Source: JASHUC01 sp035523875
GTDB taxonomy: Bacteria; Pseudomonadota; Gammaproteobacteria; Steroidobacterales; Steroidobacteraceae
Assembly: GCA_035523875.1 (NCBI GenBank)
Contig: DATKPY010000052.1
Coordinates: 9,716 to 73,715 of the forward strand
Reading direction: 5' to 3'
DNA: 64,000 nucleotides
Shown here: positions 1 to 8,374 of the stretch, piece by piece
Layout: each line of letters begins with the position of its first letter
Numbering within the stretch: the first letter of the stretch is position 1
Notes under the pieces: model-generated
The model's input: only the letters and a program-made list of their open reading frames with translations
What the model was told of the DNA's origin: nothing
Database searches by the model: none
Program-made: the position numbers and the translations under genes

Positions 1-1
1 G

Positions 2-1489
2 CAAGCCGTCACGCTCGATCCGCGCTCGCAGGAGGCCGTCACGAACCTCGCGAACGTGCTGCGCGATCTCGGTGCGAGGCGCGAGGCACTCGCCCTGTAC
101 CGCAAAGCGGTCGAGCTCGACCCGCAGCGGCCGGAGGGCCACTGTGGCCTCGGGAACGCCGAATTCGAGCTGCGCCACCTCACCGCGGCCGCCGAGAGCT
201 TCCGTCGGGCGATCGCCCTGCGCCCCGATTATGGTGCCGCGCACGTGGGGCTCGCAGCGACACTGCGCATCGGGGGCCAAGCGCGGGAGGCGGAGGCGAG
301 CTGTCGGGCGGGCCTCGCCGCCGCACCGGAGGACCCGGAGGCGCTCGTGTTGCTCGGCGAGCTGCGCGCGGACCGCGGATACTTCGATGAGGCGCAGCAA
401 CTGTTCGGGCGGGCGATTCACAATGACCCGCACTGCGTCTCCGCGTTCTGCAGCATCGCCGCGCATCGCAGGATGACGGGCGCCGACGGCGCGTGGCTCA
501 CGGGCGTGCAGCAGCTGCTCGAGCGGCCCCTGCCGCTCGCCCAGGCGACCGGGCTCCGTTTCGCGCTCGGCAAGTACTTCGACGATGTGGGCGCGTACGC
601 TGAGGCTTTCCGCTGCTATCGGGAGGGGAACGAGCTCACCCGACGCTCCGGTGCAGCGTACGACGGCGACAAGCTCGCCGCGCGCATCGATCGGCTCATC
701 GAGCGGTTCGATGCCCCGTTCGTTCGCGCGCTTCACTCCTTCGCGCAGCAGCACGGCGCTGCGTCGAGCTCGGAGCGGCCCGTCTTCATCGTCGGAATGC
801 CGCGCTCGGGCACCTCTCTCGCCGAGCAGATCCTCGCTTCCCACTCTCAGGTGTACGGAGCCGGGGAGGTGCGCTTCTGGGACGATGCGTTTGCGACGCT
901 CGAGAAATCCGGGCTCGAAACGGCGGCCACTGCGGCGGGTCTCGCGGAAATCGCGCGCGCTTACCTGGCGCGGCTCACGGCCGTCCCACCCGAGGCGTCG
1001 CGCGCGGTCGACAAGATGCCGGCCAATTTCCTCTATGCCGGACTGATCCACGCGGCACTGCCGCGGGCCCGGATCATCCACATGCGGCGCCACCCGCTCG
1101 ATACGTGCCTGTCGATCTATTTTCAGAACTTCTTCAATGTGAGCCCGTTCGCGAGCGACCTCGAGAGCCTCGCGCATTACTACGCGCAGTACCTGCGGAT
1201 CACCGAGCACTGGCGCAGCGTGCTCCCGGCGACGGCGCTGCTCGAGGTCCCGTACGAGGCGCTCGTGACCGATCAGGAGACCTGGACGCGCCGGATGCTC
1301 GAGTTCATCGCTCTGCCCTGGGATGCACGCTGCCTCGACTTCCATCGCACCGAGCGTGTCGTCATCACGGCGAGCCGCTGGCAGGTGCGCCAGAGGATCC
1401 ATGCCTCGTCGGTCGGGCGGTGGCGGAACTACGAGCAATACTTGGGTCCGCTCGGCCGCCTCGCGAATCGCCTTCCGGCTCAGACGTAG
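2..1489 (+). CDS. TPR-repeat sulfotransferase (5' end outside window)
   Basis: The reading frame is open to the first bases of the window and already encodes TPR sequence there, so the gene starts upstream and the GTG at 56 is not the true start. The N-terminal part is a series of tetratricopeptide repeats with typical spacing (for example around 65-170, 170-270 and 370-470). The C-terminal part is a sulfotransferase domain. A PAPS 5'-phosphosulfate-binding loop, GMPRSGTS, lies near 797-820, and a 3'-phosphate-binding motif, MRRHPLDT, near 1082-1105. Such proteins transfer sulfuryl groups from PAPS to protein or small-molecule acceptors, and TPR fusions are common in Proteobacteria; the acceptor is unknown. 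It converges with the sulfoacetaldehyde acetyltransferase gene and overlaps its end by 10 bases. The family call is firm; the substrate cannot be read from sequence. Confidence 0.85.
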   Translation, partial: QAVTLDPRSQEAVTNLANVLRDLGARREALALYRKAVELDPQRPEGHCGLGNAEFELRHLTAAAESFRRAIALRPDYGAAHVGLAATLRIGGQAREAEASCRAGLAAAPEDPEALVLLGELRADRGYFDEAQQLFGRAIHNDPHCVSAFCSIAAHRRMTGADGAWLTGVQQLLERPLPLAQATGLRFALGKYFDDVGAYAEAFRCYREGNELTRRSGAAYDGDKLAARIDRLIERFDAPFVRALHSFAQQHGAASSSERPVFIVGMPRSGTSLAEQILASHSQVYGAGEVRFWDDAFATLEKSGLETAATAAGLAEIARAYLARLTAVPPEASRAVDKMPANFLYAGLIHAALPRARIIHMRRHPLDTCLSIYFQNFFNVSPFASDLESLAHYYAQYLRITEHWRSVLPATALLEVPYEALVTDQETWTRRMLEFIALPWDARCLDFHRTERVVITASRWQVRQRIHASSVGRWRNYEQYLGPLGRLANRLPAQT

Positions 1490-3237
1490 CGCTGATACTT
1501 CGCGAGGTGCCGCACCGGAGGCGACAGGGCGTCGCGCCGGAACGGGTCACCGAGCTCCTGTGTGACCAACATCTCGAGCACGGTCGTTCGACCCTCGGAC
1601 TGGCCTTGCAGCGCCGCCCGCAGGGCCGGGCCCACATCCTCCAGCCGCTCCACGGTCACGCCCTCGCAGCCGAATGCGCGCGCAACCGCGGCCCAGCTCG
1701 GGTTCTTCAGATTCACGGCCTCGAAGCGACGCGAGTAGAAGTCGACCTGGTTCTTCTTCTCGGCGCCCCATTGGCTGTTGTTGAAAACGACGATCGTGAC
1801 GCCGAGCTTCTCGCGCGCGCAGGTGAGAAGCTCGTTGAACGAGATACCCCAGGCGCCGTCGCCCACGTACGCGATCGCCGGGCGCTCGGGAGCGGCGAAC
1901 TTGGCGCCGCAGGCGACCGGAAACGCGTATCCGCAGTTGCCGAAGCTCATTGCGGCCAACATCGAGCGCGGCTCATCGAAGCGCAAGTAGGAATTCGAGA
2001 CGGAGCAGATATTGCCGATATCGGTCGAGACCATCGCGTGCGCCGGCATCGCCCGCTCGAGCTCGCGCAGGAGCTCGCGCGGATGCATGTGCGTGGAGTT
2101 GCGCGCGACCTCGAGGGAGTACGCATCCCGCTCGTGGGTCCACTCCACGAGCTCGGCCTCCCACGCGCGCTTCTCGGCGGCAATGCGCGCGAGACGCTCG
2201 GCGCGGTTCGCGTGGCACGCAAGCGCCCGCGCCTTGAGCCGCTCGGTGAGGGCAGCGGCGGCCGCCCGCGCATCGGCGTGGAGCGCGACCGTGACCGGCT
2301 TGACCAGGCCGAGCACCCGCGCGTCGCTGTCGATCTGGATCACCTTGGCCGCCGCGGGCCAGTAATCGAGCCCATGTTGCGGTAGCGTGCCGAAGGGTCC
2401 AAGCCGTGTGCCGAGCGCGAGCACCACATCGGCGCTTGCGAGGAGCTTCATCGCCGCCTTGGAGCCCTGGTAGCCGAGCGGTCCCGTCCACAGCCGGTGC
2501 GAGGCCGGGAACGAGTCGTTGTGCAGATAGCTGTTGCAGACGGGGGCATCGAGCGCCTCGGCGAGCGCGACGGCTTGCGCAGTGCCTTCGCTCAGGATGA
2601 CGCCGCCACCGGCCAGGATCACGGGAAAGCGCGCCGCGGCGAGCAGCTCGGCGGCGGCGTCGAGGGAGACGGCATCACCCGCTCCCCGCTCGATGCGCAG
2701 GGGCGGCGGAATCGACGTTTCGATGTCCCCATAGAAGAAGTCGCGGGGAATGTTGAGCTGCGCGGGGCCCATCTCGAGCATGGCGCGGTCGAAACAGCGC
2801 GCCGCGATCTCGGCCATCCGCGCGGGGTTGTTGACGTGGCCCTGGTACTTTGTAATCTTCGAGAAGATCGGCAGCTGCTCGGTTTCCTGGAATCCACCGA
2901 GCCCGAGCGTCGTCGAGCCGGTTTCCGGTGTGATGAACACGAGCGGGGAGTGCGCCCAGTACGCAGCCGCTACACCGGTCACGAAGTTGGTGACTCCGGG
3001 GCCGTTCTGGGCGATGCACACGCCGTGGCGGCCGGAAATGCGGGCATAACCGTCGGCCATGTGCGCGGCGCCCTGCTCGTGAGCGACTGCAATGAAACGG
3101 ATGCCGGCAGCCGGGAAGATGTCGAGCGCATCCATGAAGGCGGAGCCGACGATACCGAAGACATGGCGAACGCCGCGCGACGCGAGCGTCTCGACGAGCG
3201 CCTCCGAGGGAGTCATGCGTTGCTTGCTCGATGTCAT
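1480..3237 (-). CDS. xsc: Sulfoacetaldehyde acetyltransferase (ThDP enzyme)
   Basis: A 585-residue thiamine-diphosphate enzyme that by family converts 2-sulfoacetaldehyde and phosphate to acetyl phosphate and sulfite, the desulfonation step of taurine and isethionate breakdown in the cytoplasm. It has the three-domain ThDP layout. The N-terminal domain carries the activating Glu in AHEQGAAHMADGYAR. The segments NGPGVTNFVTG and GGFQETEQLPIF followed by KYQGHV are typical of Xsc rather than acetolactate synthase. The C-terminal domain has the GDGAWG...NNSQWGAEK ThDP-binding motif. Length matches the family (about 590). It is divergent from an amino-acid permease, with 36 bases between the start codons. 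No taurine dehydrogenase, taurine transaminase, sulfite exporter or phosphotransacetylase is visible nearby, so its source of sulfoacetaldehyde is not explained by the window. Confidence 0.85.
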   Translation of the reverse strand: MTSSKQRMTPSEALVETLASRGVRHVFGIVGSAFMDALDIFPAAGIRFIAVAHEQGAAHMADGYARISGRHGVCIAQNGPGVTNFVTGVAAAYWAHSPLVFITPETGSTTLGLGGFQETEQLPIFSKITKYQGHVNNPARMAEIAARCFDRAMLEMGPAQLNIPRDFFYGDIETSIPPPLRIERGAGDAVSLDAAAELLAAARFPVILAGGGVILSEGTAQAVALAEALDAPVCNSYLHNDSFPASHRLWTGPLGYQGSKAAMKLLASADVVLALGTRLGPFGTLPQHGLDYWPAAAKVIQIDSDARVLGLVKPVTVALHADARAAAAALTERLKARALACHANRAERLARIAAEKRAWEAELVEWTHERDAYSLEVARNSTHMHPRELLRELERAMPAHAMVSTDIGNICSVSNSYLRFDEPRSMLAAMSFGNCGYAFPVACGAKFAAPERPAIAYVGDGAWGISFNELLTCAREKLGVTIVVFNNSQWGAEKKNQVDFYSRRFEAVNLKNPSWAAVARAFGCEGVTVERLEDVGPALRAALQGQSEGRTTVLEMLVTQELGDPFRRDALSPPVRHLAKYQRYV

Positions 3238-3273
3238 CGTGCGTCTCCGCTGAGGTTCATGCGCTAGATTCCC

Positions 3274-4722
3274 ATGGGAACCACCCCGACATCGGCGTCG
3301 CTCGCGGTCGCGCCTGCGGATGCATCACTCGCCGGACTGCGCCACACGCTCAGGCGCCGGCACATGCAGATGATCGCCCTGGGCGGGGTCATCGGAGCGG
3401 GCCTGTTCGTCGGGAGCGGCGTGGTCGTCCGCTCGGCCGGTCCGGCTGCGGTGCTGTCCTTCGCCCTGACCGGCACGCTCGTCGTGCTGGTGATGCGCAT
3501 GCTCGGGGAGATGGCGGTCGCGTTTCCGGCGATCGGCGGCTTCTATGAGTATAACCGTCTCGCTCTCGGGGAGCTTGCGGGGTTTCTGACCGGGTGGATG
3601 TACTGGTATTTCTGGGTGATGGTCGTCGCGATGGAGGCGGTTGCCGGAGCGACACTGCTGCGGTTCTGGTTCGCGGGCGTACCCCCGTGGCTGTTCACGC
3701 TCGCGCTCATTCTCACCTTCACCTTGCTCAATCTGCTGTCCGTGCGCAGCTGGGGCGAGGCCGAGTACTGGTTCGCCTCGATCAAGGTGATCGCGATCAC
3801 GGTGTTTCTCTGCATCGGCGTCGCGGTGATACTCGGGCTGTGGCAGGGCGCCCCCTCGGGCCTCGGAAATCTCACCGCCCACGGCGGCTTCATGCCAAAC
3901 GGCATCACGCCCGTGCTCACCGGCGCGGTCGCCGCGACGGGCTTCTACTTTGGCGCCGAGCTCGTGACGGTCGCCGCCGCCGAATCCGCGGAGTCCGAGC
4001 GCGCGGTCGCGCGCGCCACCCAGTCGGTGATCTCCCGCGTGCTCGTGTTCTACATCGGCTCGATCTTCATCGTCGTCACGCTCCTGCCGTGGAACGACCC
4101 GGGCGTTGCGCAGCCGTATGTGAGCGCGCTCAGGGTACTGCGGGTTCCCGGCGCCGCCGCCATCATGAGCGGGGTGATCCTGACCGCCGTGCTCTCCGCG
4201 CTCAACAGTGGACTCTATGGCTCCTCGCGCATGCTCATGGCGCTCGCGCGGCGCGGCGACGCGCCGCGTGCGCTCGCGCGTCTCAACTCGCGCGGCGTGC
4301 CGATGCTCGGGATCCTGACCGGCACGCTGTTCGGCTACTTCGCCGTCGTCATGAGCTATGTCTCGCCCGATCGGGTGTTCGCGTTCCTGGTGAATTCCTA
4401 CGGGACCGTCGCGATTTTCGTCTACCTGCTGATCGCAGTCGCCGAGCTCAAGCTGCGTGCGCGGCTGGAACGCGAGGCGCCCGAGAAGCTGCGACTGCGC
4501 ATGTGGGGGTATCCTTACCTCACCCTCCTCGCCATCGTGGCGATGCTCACCATCCTCGCTGCGATGGCGTTCATCCGCGCGCAGCGCGTGCCGCTCGTTT
4601 TCGGAATCCTGAGCGCGGGCGCCATGGTGCTCGGCTATCTCGCGCGACGCCGCCTGGGGCCGACGTCAAGCGGCACCGCCGGCGAGGAGCGCCGCGGCGA
4701 GCGGGCGATCGATGCCGGCTGA
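3274..4722 (+). CDS. APC-family amino acid permease (GabP/AAT-like)
   Basis: A 482-residue integral membrane protein of the amino acid-polyamine-organocation family, AAT branch. After a short hydrophilic N-terminus it begins with LRHTLRRRHMQMIALGG followed by the GAGLFVGSG motif of helix 1, a hallmark of this family. About twelve hydrophobic segments follow, separated by short loops, and the tail is charged and rich in Arg, Gly and Glu. By family it is a proton- or sodium-coupled importer of an amino acid or GABA-like amine; the exact substrate is not readable. It overlaps the next gene by 11 bases, so permease and enolase-superfamily enzyme are probably co-transcribed. It is divergent from xsc, so import of an amino-sulfonate is possible but is inference only. 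Confidence 0.8.
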   Translation: MGTTPTSASLAVAPADASLAGLRHTLRRRHMQMIALGGVIGAGLFVGSGVVVRSAGPAAVLSFALTGTLVVLVMRMLGEMAVAFPAIGGFYEYNRLALGELAGFLTGWMYWYFWVMVVAMEAVAGATLLRFWFAGVPPWLFTLALILTFTLLNLLSVRSWGEAEYWFASIKVIAITVFLCIGVAVILGLWQGAPSGLGNLTAHGGFMPNGITPVLTGAVAATGFYFGAELVTVAAAESAESERAVARATQSVISRVLVFYIGSIFIVVTLLPWNDPGVAQPYVSALRVLRVPGAAAIMSGVILTAVLSALNSGLYGSSRMLMALARRGDAPRALARLNSRGVPMLGILTGTLFGYFAVVMSYVSPDRVFAFLVNSYGTVAIFVYLLIAVAELKLRARLEREAPEKLRLRMWGYPYLTLLAIVAMLTILAAMAFIRAQRVPLVFGILSAGAMVLGYLARRRLGPTSSGTAGEERRGERAIDAG

Positions 4723-5836
4723 CTCGACGATCAAGATCCGCAGGCTCGAGACCTTCGCGAGCGAGTTCGTGTGCTTCGTGCGGCTCACCACCGATAGCGG
4801 AGCCGTGGGCTGGGGTCAGACCTCCCCTTACAACGCCGACATCACCACTCAGGTCTTTCATCGCCAGGTCGCGCCCTGGGCGCTCGGTGCCGATGCGCTC
4901 GAGATCGATGCGCTGATCGAGCGCATCGAGGAGCGCGAGCACAAATTCCCCGGCAGCTACCGTTGCCGCGCACTCGCGGGACTCGACACGGCGCTTTGGG
5001 ACCTGCGGGGCAAGCTCGCGGGGCGACCCGTGGTCGAGCTGTTGGGCGGCACGCCGCGCCGGCTGCGCGCCTACGCCTCTTCCATGCGCCGCGACATCTC
5101 CCCGGCAGAGGAAGCGGAGCGGTTCGTGCGGCTTCGCGATGAGCGCGGGTTCGATGCGTTCAAGTGGCGCGTGGGCGCCGAGTGCGGTCATGACGTCGAC
5201 GAATGGCCGGGCCGCACGGAGGAGATCGTCCCGCGCGTGGCGCGCGCGCTCGGCGATGAGGTGGCGAAGCTCGTCGACGCGAACAGCGGATTCTCCCCGC
5301 CCCGCGCGATCGCGGTGGGCAAGTTGCTCGAGGCGGAAGGCGTGAGCCACTACGAGGAGCCCTGCCCGTACTGGAAGCTCGAGCAGACCAAGCGCGTACG
5401 CGATGCGCTCGCGCTCGATGTGACCGGCGGCGAACAGGACTGGGACCTCGCAACCTGGGAGCGCATGCTTGCGATGCGCGCCGTGGACATCGTTCAGCCG
5501 GACGTGATGTACATGGGCGGCCTCGCGCGAACGCTGCAGGTGGCGCGCATGGCGGCGCAGGCGGATCTCCCGTGCACGCCGCACAGCGCGAACCTCTCCC
5601 TCGTCACGGTCTGCGCGATGCACCTGCTCGGTGCGATCGCCAACGCGGGAAAGTACCTCGAGCTGTCGATCGAGGGGGACGATTACTATCCCTGGCAGCG
5701 CGGACTGTTCGTCGAGGATCCGTACCAAGTGACGGACGGCTGCGTCACGATTCCCTCCGCGCCCGGTTGGGGCGTCGAGGTGAGTCCGCGCTGGCTCGAG
5801 CGGGCCGCCTATCGATGCACCGAGCTCCCACATTGA
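4712..5836 (+). CDS. Mandelate racemase/muconate lactonizing enzyme family protein
   Basis: A 374-residue enolase-superfamily enzyme: an N-terminal capping domain, then a modified TIM barrel. Expected active-site positions are present: Lys in FKWRV, the metal ligands Asp in LVDANSG, Glu in YEEPCP and Glu in TGGEQDW, a conserved Asp in QPDVMYMGG and His in TPHSANLS, which fits the mandelate racemase subgroup. Members abstract a proton alpha to a carboxylate under Mg2+ and act as racemases, epimerases or dehydratases. The start codon lies inside the end of the upstream permease gene, so import and first catalytic step are likely coupled. The substrate is unknown. It is the first of three different enolase-superfamily genes in this window. 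Confidence 0.8.
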   Translation: MPADSTIKIRRLETFASEFVCFVRLTTDSGAVGWGQTSPYNADITTQVFHRQVAPWALGADALEIDALIERIEEREHKFPGSYRCRALAGLDTALWDLRGKLAGRPVVELLGGTPRRLRAYASSMRRDISPAEEAERFVRLRDERGFDAFKWRVGAECGHDVDEWPGRTEEIVPRVARALGDEVAKLVDANSGFSPPRAIAVGKLLEAEGVSHYEEPCPYWKLEQTKRVRDALALDVTGGEQDWDLATWERMLAMRAVDIVQPDVMYMGGLARTLQVARMAAQADLPCTPHSANLSLVTVCAMHLLGAIANAGKYLELSIEGDDYYPWQRGLFVEDPYQVTDGCVTIPSAPGWGVEVSPRWLERAAYRCTELPH

Positions 5837-5909
5837 GCCGGGCTCACGGCCCTCGATACGGGTGCCGCGCGCCGGCGGTGGGTGCGCAGCGCGGATCGCC
5901 CGCGGCGGC

Positions 5910-6392
5910 TCAGTGGCCTTCCCACGACTCGGTCGCGATATCCGGGGGAACGGGGAGCGATTTGATATACGTGACGAGCGTCCAGACGCCGTCGATGCCG
6001 AGCTTGCCACCGAAGGCGGGCATGCCCTTCGGCCTTCCGAAGTAGACCGAGGCGAACACTGCGGCATCAGAGCCGCCGTACCGCCAGCGGCCGTCGGCGA
6101 GGCTCGGCCCCACCCATCCCGTTCCGCCTGTGCCGTGGCAGCCATCGCAGTTCATGGCCGTAAATAGCGTCTCGCCCGCCTTGATGGTGGCCGGGTCGCC
6201 CGCCTTGGGATCCTCGGGGATCGCGCCCGGGGGCAGCTCGCCGCCGGCGGCGAGGTGCGATGGATAGCGGATCGCCGGGGGTGCGGAGGTCGCGCTCGCG
6301 GGCGCCGGCCCGGGGCTCCCTCCGCAGGAGCAGAGCAGCACGAAGGCCGGGAGCGAGCCCGCGCAGACGGCGCGGCGAATGAGCGTGCTCAT
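5910..6392 (-). CDS. c-type cytochrome, partner of PQQ dehydrogenase
   Basis: A 160-residue monohaem cytochrome c. The N-terminus is a lipoprotein-like signal (hydrophobic stretch then LCSC at residues 20-23), suggesting a membrane-anchored periplasmic protein. The haem motif CDGCH is at residues 82-86, and a likely Met axial ligand lies in KGMPAFGG. The ATG at 6392 is chosen because it sits four bases after the stop of the upstream PQQ dehydrogenase gene and begins the signal sequence; a longer reading frame runs back into that gene but gives no signal peptide. By family and position it accepts electrons from the quinoprotein and passes them to the respiratory chain. Confidence 0.85.
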   Translation of the reverse strand: MSTLIRRAVCAGSLPAFVLLCSCGGSPGPAPASATSAPPAIRYPSHLAAGGELPPGAIPEDPKAGDPATIKAGETLFTAMNCDGCHGTGGTGWVGPSLADGRWRYGGSDAAVFASVYFGRPKGMPAFGGKLGIDGVWTLVTYIKSLPVPPDIATESWEGH

Positions 6393-6396
6393 GGCC

Positions 6397-8199
6397 TCAC
6401 AACCCGAAGATCCACACGATGCCTCCCTGACTCGTTCTACGCGCGAGGTCCTTGGCAAAGTCAGCCGGTGGGCGCACATCGGCCGGATCATCGGAGCGGA
6501 CGTCGCCCGAGAGCAGAAACCAGTCGCCCCCGATGCCGGCATAGACGGCCACGTATTGTTTGCCGTCCGGACCGCGGAAAGTCATTGGATTGCCGACCAC
6601 GCCCGAGCCCACCTTGAATTTCGAGAGCAGTTTCCCGGTGCGCGCATCGACGGACTTGAACCAGCCATCGAGCGTGCCGTAGAAAACCACGTTACCCGCG
6701 GTGACGAGCGTACCGCTCCAGGTGGGATAGGGCTCCTTGTCTTCCCAGACCTTGCGCCCGGTAGTCGCATCCCACGCGATGAATCCCCCCATGTTGCCGC
6801 CCGGTCCGGCGCTGTAGGGAGTCGTAGCGGCCATGTACGGCGTTCCCTTCACGTACGCGGCGCGCGCGACGGCGTAGCTCATGCAGAGATTGTTGATCGA
6901 GGTGTAGAAGAGGTGCGTTCGCGGCGAATAGGCCGCCGGCGAGGCCGGACTCACGCCGCCCTCGAGACTCGGACAGATCCCCTGCACGGTGCCCTTCGAG
7001 GCACCCGTCTGCTTGCTTGGATCGACGATCGGGCGCCCGGTCTCGAGATCCACTGATTTGGCCCAGTTGAGCTCCGCGAACGGCTTGGCGACCAGCAACC
7101 GGCCCGTCGCCCGATCGAGCGTGTAGGCGAAGCCGTTCTTGTCGAAATGCACCAGCGCCTTCACCGGCTTCCCCGCGATCACGAGGTCCGCGAGAATCAT
7201 CGCGCCCGTGGCGTCGTAGTCCCAACTGTCGTGCGGCGTGAACTGATACGCCCAGACGAGCGATCCGTCTTCGGGCCGGCGGGCGAGCACGCTCGAGGTC
7301 CACTTGTTGTCACCGGCTCGTTGCTCGGCGTTGTACGGCGAGGCGTTTCCCGTGCCGTAGTAAATGAGATCGAGATCGGGATCGTAGGAGATCGAGCCCC
7401 AGACCGGGCCGCCTCCAGTCTTCCAGCTCTCTGCGGCCCAGGTCGAGACGCCGAGGTTCGTCCCACCGCCATAGGGGGGCTTGAAGGTGCCGGGATGGAT
7501 CAGCATGTCGGCATCGGGTCCCAGGTTGTGCGCCGTCCATACGACCGCCCCGGTCTTGAGGTCGAGGGCCTTCACCCATCCGTAGATGCCGAACTCCCCG
7601 CCGGAGGCTCCTACGATCACGCGATTCTTCGCGACGAGCGGAGCCATCGTCACGGTCTCCCCGGAAGCCGGATCCGCAATCGGCGTGCTCCAGAGCTGCC
7701 GGCCGGACACCGCATCGACCGCCACGGTATGGCCGTCGAGCAGGTTGTAGACGATCCGGCCGTCGGCGAAGAACGCACCGCGGTTCACGGAATCGCAGCA
7801 CGCCACGCCGATCGCGTTGGGGCTCACGGCGGGCCGGTACTTCCAGCGCAGCGGGTAGCCATCCTGAGTGAGATCGAACGCATAGAGCACGTTCGGCCAC
7901 GGCGTCACCACGTACATCGTGTCGTTGACGACGAGCGGCTGACCCTCGTGCCCGCCGAGGACGCCCGTGGAGAAGGTCCACACCGGATGCAGCCGTGGCG
8001 CGTTCCGCGCGTCGATCTGCGCAAGCGCACTGTAGCGGGTCGCGCCGTAGTCCGCGCCCGGCATGCTCCACTGCCCGGCACCGCCTGCGGCGGGCGACGC
8101 GCTCGGGTGCGAGGCTGCGAAAGCGGCCGCCGCCACGGCAAGCCCGGAGAGGGCGAAGCTTTGCCCGAGGCACCGGCGAACGATCTTGGAGCGCGACAT
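6397..8199 (-). CDS. PQQ-dependent alcohol dehydrogenase, DYD (lanthanide-type)
   Basis: A 600-residue periplasmic quinoprotein of the methanol/ethanol dehydrogenase family. An N-terminal signal peptide (Arg-rich start, hydrophobic core, Ala cleavage region near residue 29) precedes an eight-bladed propeller. The vicinal disulfide pair is Cys134-Cys135 (ACCDSVNRG). Probable metal ligands are Glu202 (GGEFG) and Asn285 (GTGNASP). The catalytic Asp327 is followed by Tyr328 and Asp329 (SWDYDAT), the DYD signature linked to lanthanide-dependent enzymes; calcium-type MxaF has a non-acidic residue at the second position. It is followed after four bases by a cytochrome c gene, as is usual for such dehydrogenases. 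The alcohol substrate is unknown. No pqq biosynthesis genes are in the window. Confidence 0.85.
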   Translation of the reverse strand: MSRSKIVRRCLGQSFALSGLAVAAAAFAASHPSASPAAGGAGQWSMPGADYGATRYSALAQIDARNAPRLHPVWTFSTGVLGGHEGQPLVVNDTMYVVTPWPNVLYAFDLTQDGYPLRWKYRPAVSPNAIGVACCDSVNRGAFFADGRIVYNLLDGHTVAVDAVSGRQLWSTPIADPASGETVTMAPLVAKNRVIVGASGGEFGIYGWVKALDLKTGAVVWTAHNLGPDADMLIHPGTFKPPYGGGTNLGVSTWAAESWKTGGGPVWGSISYDPDLDLIYYGTGNASPYNAEQRAGDNKWTSSVLARRPEDGSLVWAYQFTPHDSWDYDATGAMILADLVIAGKPVKALVHFDKNGFAYTLDRATGRLLVAKPFAELNWAKSVDLETGRPIVDPSKQTGASKGTVQGICPSLEGGVSPASPAAYSPRTHLFYTSINNLCMSYAVARAAYVKGTPYMAATTPYSAGPGGNMGGFIAWDATTGRKVWEDKEPYPTWSGTLVTAGNVVFYGTLDGWFKSVDARTGKLLSKFKVGSGVVGNPMTFRGPDGKQYVAVYAGIGGDWFLLSGDVRSDDPADVRPPADFAKDLARRTSQGGIVWIFGL

Positions 8200-8374
8200 T
8201 CTCGATCCGTTGTGGTTGGGGTCCGTCGCAAAACGGTTGCCGTCACTCGCTGCGGCGGCATGGTGTAGCGCCCGAGTTTACACAGCCGCCGGTGATTGCA
8301 GTAGATCTGCCGCTCGCACCCGCGGCGCGCTCCGCGCACCTGTGCTCACCGAGGCCGGGACGGCCCCCGAGCGC

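Noticed and set aside
5834..5846. Short inverted repeat TGAGCC-G-GGCTCA just after the enolase-superfamily gene
   Set aside because: Too small a loop and no following T tract, so not a credible intrinsic terminator.
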